Source: Collinsella sp. An268
Lineage (GTDB): Bacteria; Actinomycetota; Coriobacteriia; Coriobacteriales; Coriobacteriaceae
NCBI RefSeq assembly: GCF_002159765.1
Contig: NZ_NFJH01000005.1
Location: forward strand, 103,328 to 167,327
Length of the DNA stretch: 64,000 nt
Direction of reading: 5' to 3'
The position numbers were made by a program, and so were the translations under genes. The notes below the pieces were generated by a model that did not search any database, had not been told where the DNA came from, and worked only from the letters and a program-made list of their open reading frames with translations. Of this stretch, positions 62,539 through 64,000 are shown piece by piece (the stretch's first letter is position 1; each line of letters begins with the position of its first letter).

Positions 62539-63192
62539 CTAGTGATACAGATTAAATGGCCCAACTTCTGTCGTGGAGTCAAGCTTACCGTTCTTATAGC
62601 ATTTGTACACGTTGAAGCACTGATTGGTGTTCCAATTGACGTATTGGTATAAATCCATGGTAAAGTCTGACGCATATCCTGCAAGTGCGCCTAGTCCACC
62701 GACTGCCGCCGCCGCAATCCTCGTTGCATCAATCAGCGATAATCCTGCTCCAACAATCGCGAGGACTAAGGCCGCTTCGGATAACCCTGAAAAATCGTAA
62801 TGTACTGTGGAGAGATAGGTAAATCCAGCTGGGACAGACATTGGGCTAATGTGTGGCTCGGGCTCGCCAATTACTACACCGTTCTGGGTGACCGTCCCGT
62901 CGTTGTTCCAGCGGGTGACGATAATCTCGCCACCGGGCATTGTTGCGACGGAGTCCCTGCCGTTACCAAGGAACACAACCGTGCCGACCTCACCGGTTGA
63001 GGTATCGCGAACCCGCCAGCCATTCTCGATGGGCTCGACAACGATATTGGACAAGTCTCCGGAAACCCCACCGGCAGGAACACCATCCAGAGCAAACGCC
63101 CCATGCGGCGTGACGAGCGCCACAGCCCCCACAGCGCCTAGAGTCAGGAACCCTCGCCTCGTAATCTCAGTAGCATTGCTCTCCCGCTTCAT
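62539..63192 (-). CDS. Tat-exported protein of unknown function
   Basis: 217 residues. Twin-arginine signal EITRRGFLTLGAVGAVALV with likely cleavage near residue 34. The mature part has a beta-rich region (NGWRVRDTSTGEVGTVVFLG, RWNNDGTVTQNG), then a hydrophobic Ala/Gly-rich helix pair (ALVLAIVGAGLSLI, IAAAAVGGLGALAGY) and a tail with two cysteines (NTNQCFNVYKCYKNG). No known family recognised. Hydrophobic hairpin plus cysteine tail could suggest a membrane-active secreted protein; this is only inference. ATG 63190-63192 follows GGAGGTG. A/T-richer than neighbours. Confidence 0.7.
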   Translation of the reverse strand: MKRESNATEITRRGFLTLGAVGAVALVTPHGAFALDGVPAGGVSGDLSNIVVEPIENGWRVRDTSTGEVGTVVFLGNGRDSVATMPGGEIIVTRWNNDGTVTQNGVVIGEPEPHISPMSVPAGFTYLSTVHYDFSGLSEAALVLAIVGAGLSLIDATRIAAAAVGGLGALAGYASDFTMDLYQYVNWNTNQCFNVYKCYKNGKLDSTTEVGPFNLYH

Positions 63193-63222
63193 GATTGCAC
63201 CTCCAACAAAAGACTTGAGCAA

Positions 63223-63236
63223 GCAATCCGGATTGC
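63223..63236. promoter_or_regulatory. 14-bp perfect palindrome, candidate operator
   Basis: GCAATCCGGATTGC lies 31 bp before the Tat-protein start and just downstream of a possible -10 (TATCGT on the minus strand, 63244-63249). A position at about +1 to +14 suits a repressor such as the XRE protein at 61638-61856. Confidence 0.4.
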
Positions 63237-63300
63237 AATTCTTACGATAGCGATTCTGCATGGAAAGAAACGCGAACGAATGGTTTGTTACGGTAACGGG

Positions 63301-63915
63301 TTATTGCCTATCCCCATCGGTTGGGTTTGCCGCGCCGGAGGCACCCGGCGTGACCGACAAACTCGATCCATCGCTCAGTTGTGGACCAGGAGAAAGATAG
63401 CGCTCACAGCAGCGCGGCACGGCATAAACCGCGATGCCGATCCAGACGATGCCCGTGATGATGCTCGTCACATCGGGATCGATGGGCGGTATGAGCTCCA
63501 CCAGAAGCGACACGATGTTGGGGATAAACGCCACCAAGCCCACCAGTCCGCCGTACAGCATAAAGGCGTCCTTCTTGCTCCAATGGTTTTGCTCCACAAA
63601 GGTCTCCCCTGCGAAGTTCCGGGCAAAGTAGTCACGCTTGATCGCCTTGTAGGCACCGGCAATAAAGATAGCCGTGACGATCAAAAAGATGAAGAGGAAC
63701 AGATAGAGGCCGATTATTAGATTGAAGGCCTGCAGTACGTCAAGCTGCCCAAACGGATTGACGCCTAGGGCATCCATCACATTCAGCACGATAAGCGCAA
63801 CAGAAGCGATGGCGTCCGTCACCAAGGTAAACACCAGATACCGAAGGAACTTGCGCCGCGCCTGCTCACCCATCACCTGCCACGACGTCTTGAGCATGTC
63901 GACGATACCGTTCAT
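63301..63915 (-). CDS. Polytopic membrane protein
   Basis: 204 residues with about four membrane helices (around 27-48, 60-88, 117-137 and 143-165). The loop after helix 2 is basic (YKAIKRDYFARNF). A disordered Ser/Gly/Pro tail ends the protein. No family recognised. Start ATG 63913-63915 has GAGGAGG upstream. No gene lies between it and the right edge of the window. Confidence 0.7.
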   Translation of the reverse strand: MNGIVDMLKTSWQVMGEQARRKFLRYLVFTLVTDAIASVALIVLNVMDALGVNPFGQLDVLQAFNLIIGLYLFLFIFLIVTAIFIAGAYKAIKRDYFARNFAGETFVEQNHWSKKDAFMLYGGLVGLVAFIPNIVSLLVELIPPIDPDVTSIITGIVWIGIAVYAVPRCCERYLSPGPQLSDGSSLSVTPGASGAANPTDGDRQ

Positions 63916-64000
63916 GGTGCCTCCTCGCTAGCAAGAAACACATACGGGCTATATACCCACAATAGTTCTGCATCGAGGGCAACGGAGGACTGCCCCCCCC

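Overview
The window is high-GC DNA with dense, mostly leaderward-oriented genes that have clear Shine-Dalgarno sites. It looks like a chromosomal segment of a gut actinobacterium of the class Coriobacteriia, most likely Collinsella or a close relative. The reasons are indirect but agree: Gram-positive features (an LPXTG surface protein, lipoproteins, an AmaP/DUF2273/Asp23 operon), two type III glutamine synthetases, an archaeal-looking topoisomerase I, a SARP-type regulator, and TANNNT-like -10 elements. The genus is inference.

Layout. 1-3.7 kb: start of a ferredoxin-like protein (cut by the window edge), groES-groEL and a membrane protein. 3.7-14.8 kb: nitrogen assimilation, with gltB-gltD, a decayed IS200/IS605 insertion, type III glutamine synthetase 1 and an M20 amidohydrolase. 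15-18.4 kb: a sortase-anchored metallophosphoesterase. 18.5-21.1 kb: the metNIQ methionine importer behind a methionine-rich leader peptide. 21.2-23.7 kb: asp23/DUF2273/amaP and yebC. 24-28.5 kb: a P-type cation ATPase with two TrkA-like proteins. 28.6-33.3 kb: lgt, an Nfu-type Fe-S scaffold, a truncated GlfT2-like glycosyltransferase, an OPT transporter and coaX. 33.4-39.9 kb: a second glutamine synthetase III and metF / MetH-activation / metH. 39.9-44.2 kb: a large ATPase-SARP regulator, two tRNA-Leu genes and an orphan PTS IIB. 44.2-52 kb: YhcH, a SurA-like protein, isocitrate dehydrogenase, HEAT protein, a metal-tailed oxidoreductase, DegV, Hpf and an amino-acid-binding lipoprotein. 52.3-61.5 kb: comF, ricT, holB, tmk, a DUF4013 protein, topA and an EamA transporter. 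61.6-63.9 kb: a more A/T-rich accessory islet with a small repressor, two small membrane proteins and a Tat-exported protein, then a further membrane protein.

How the parts may work together. Two blocks are metabolic: glutamate/glutamine synthesis (gltBD, two GSIII) and methionine supply (MetNIQ uptake; MetF, MetH and its reactivation partner for synthesis). Both carry regulatory architecture that I think is the most interesting content here. gltB and glnA1 each have arrays of GTTTC/GTNAC-like pentamers repeating at exactly 11 bp, as expected for a GlnR/PhoB-type winged-helix regulator. metNIQ is preceded by an apparently leaderless 38-codon peptide with a run of Met codons and a hairpin starting at its stop codon, which suggests ribosome-mediated methionine sensing. 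The SARP-type regulator gene has four tandem 11-bp CAG-initiated repeats upstream of its own start. Coordinates were read by eye; no database searches were run.
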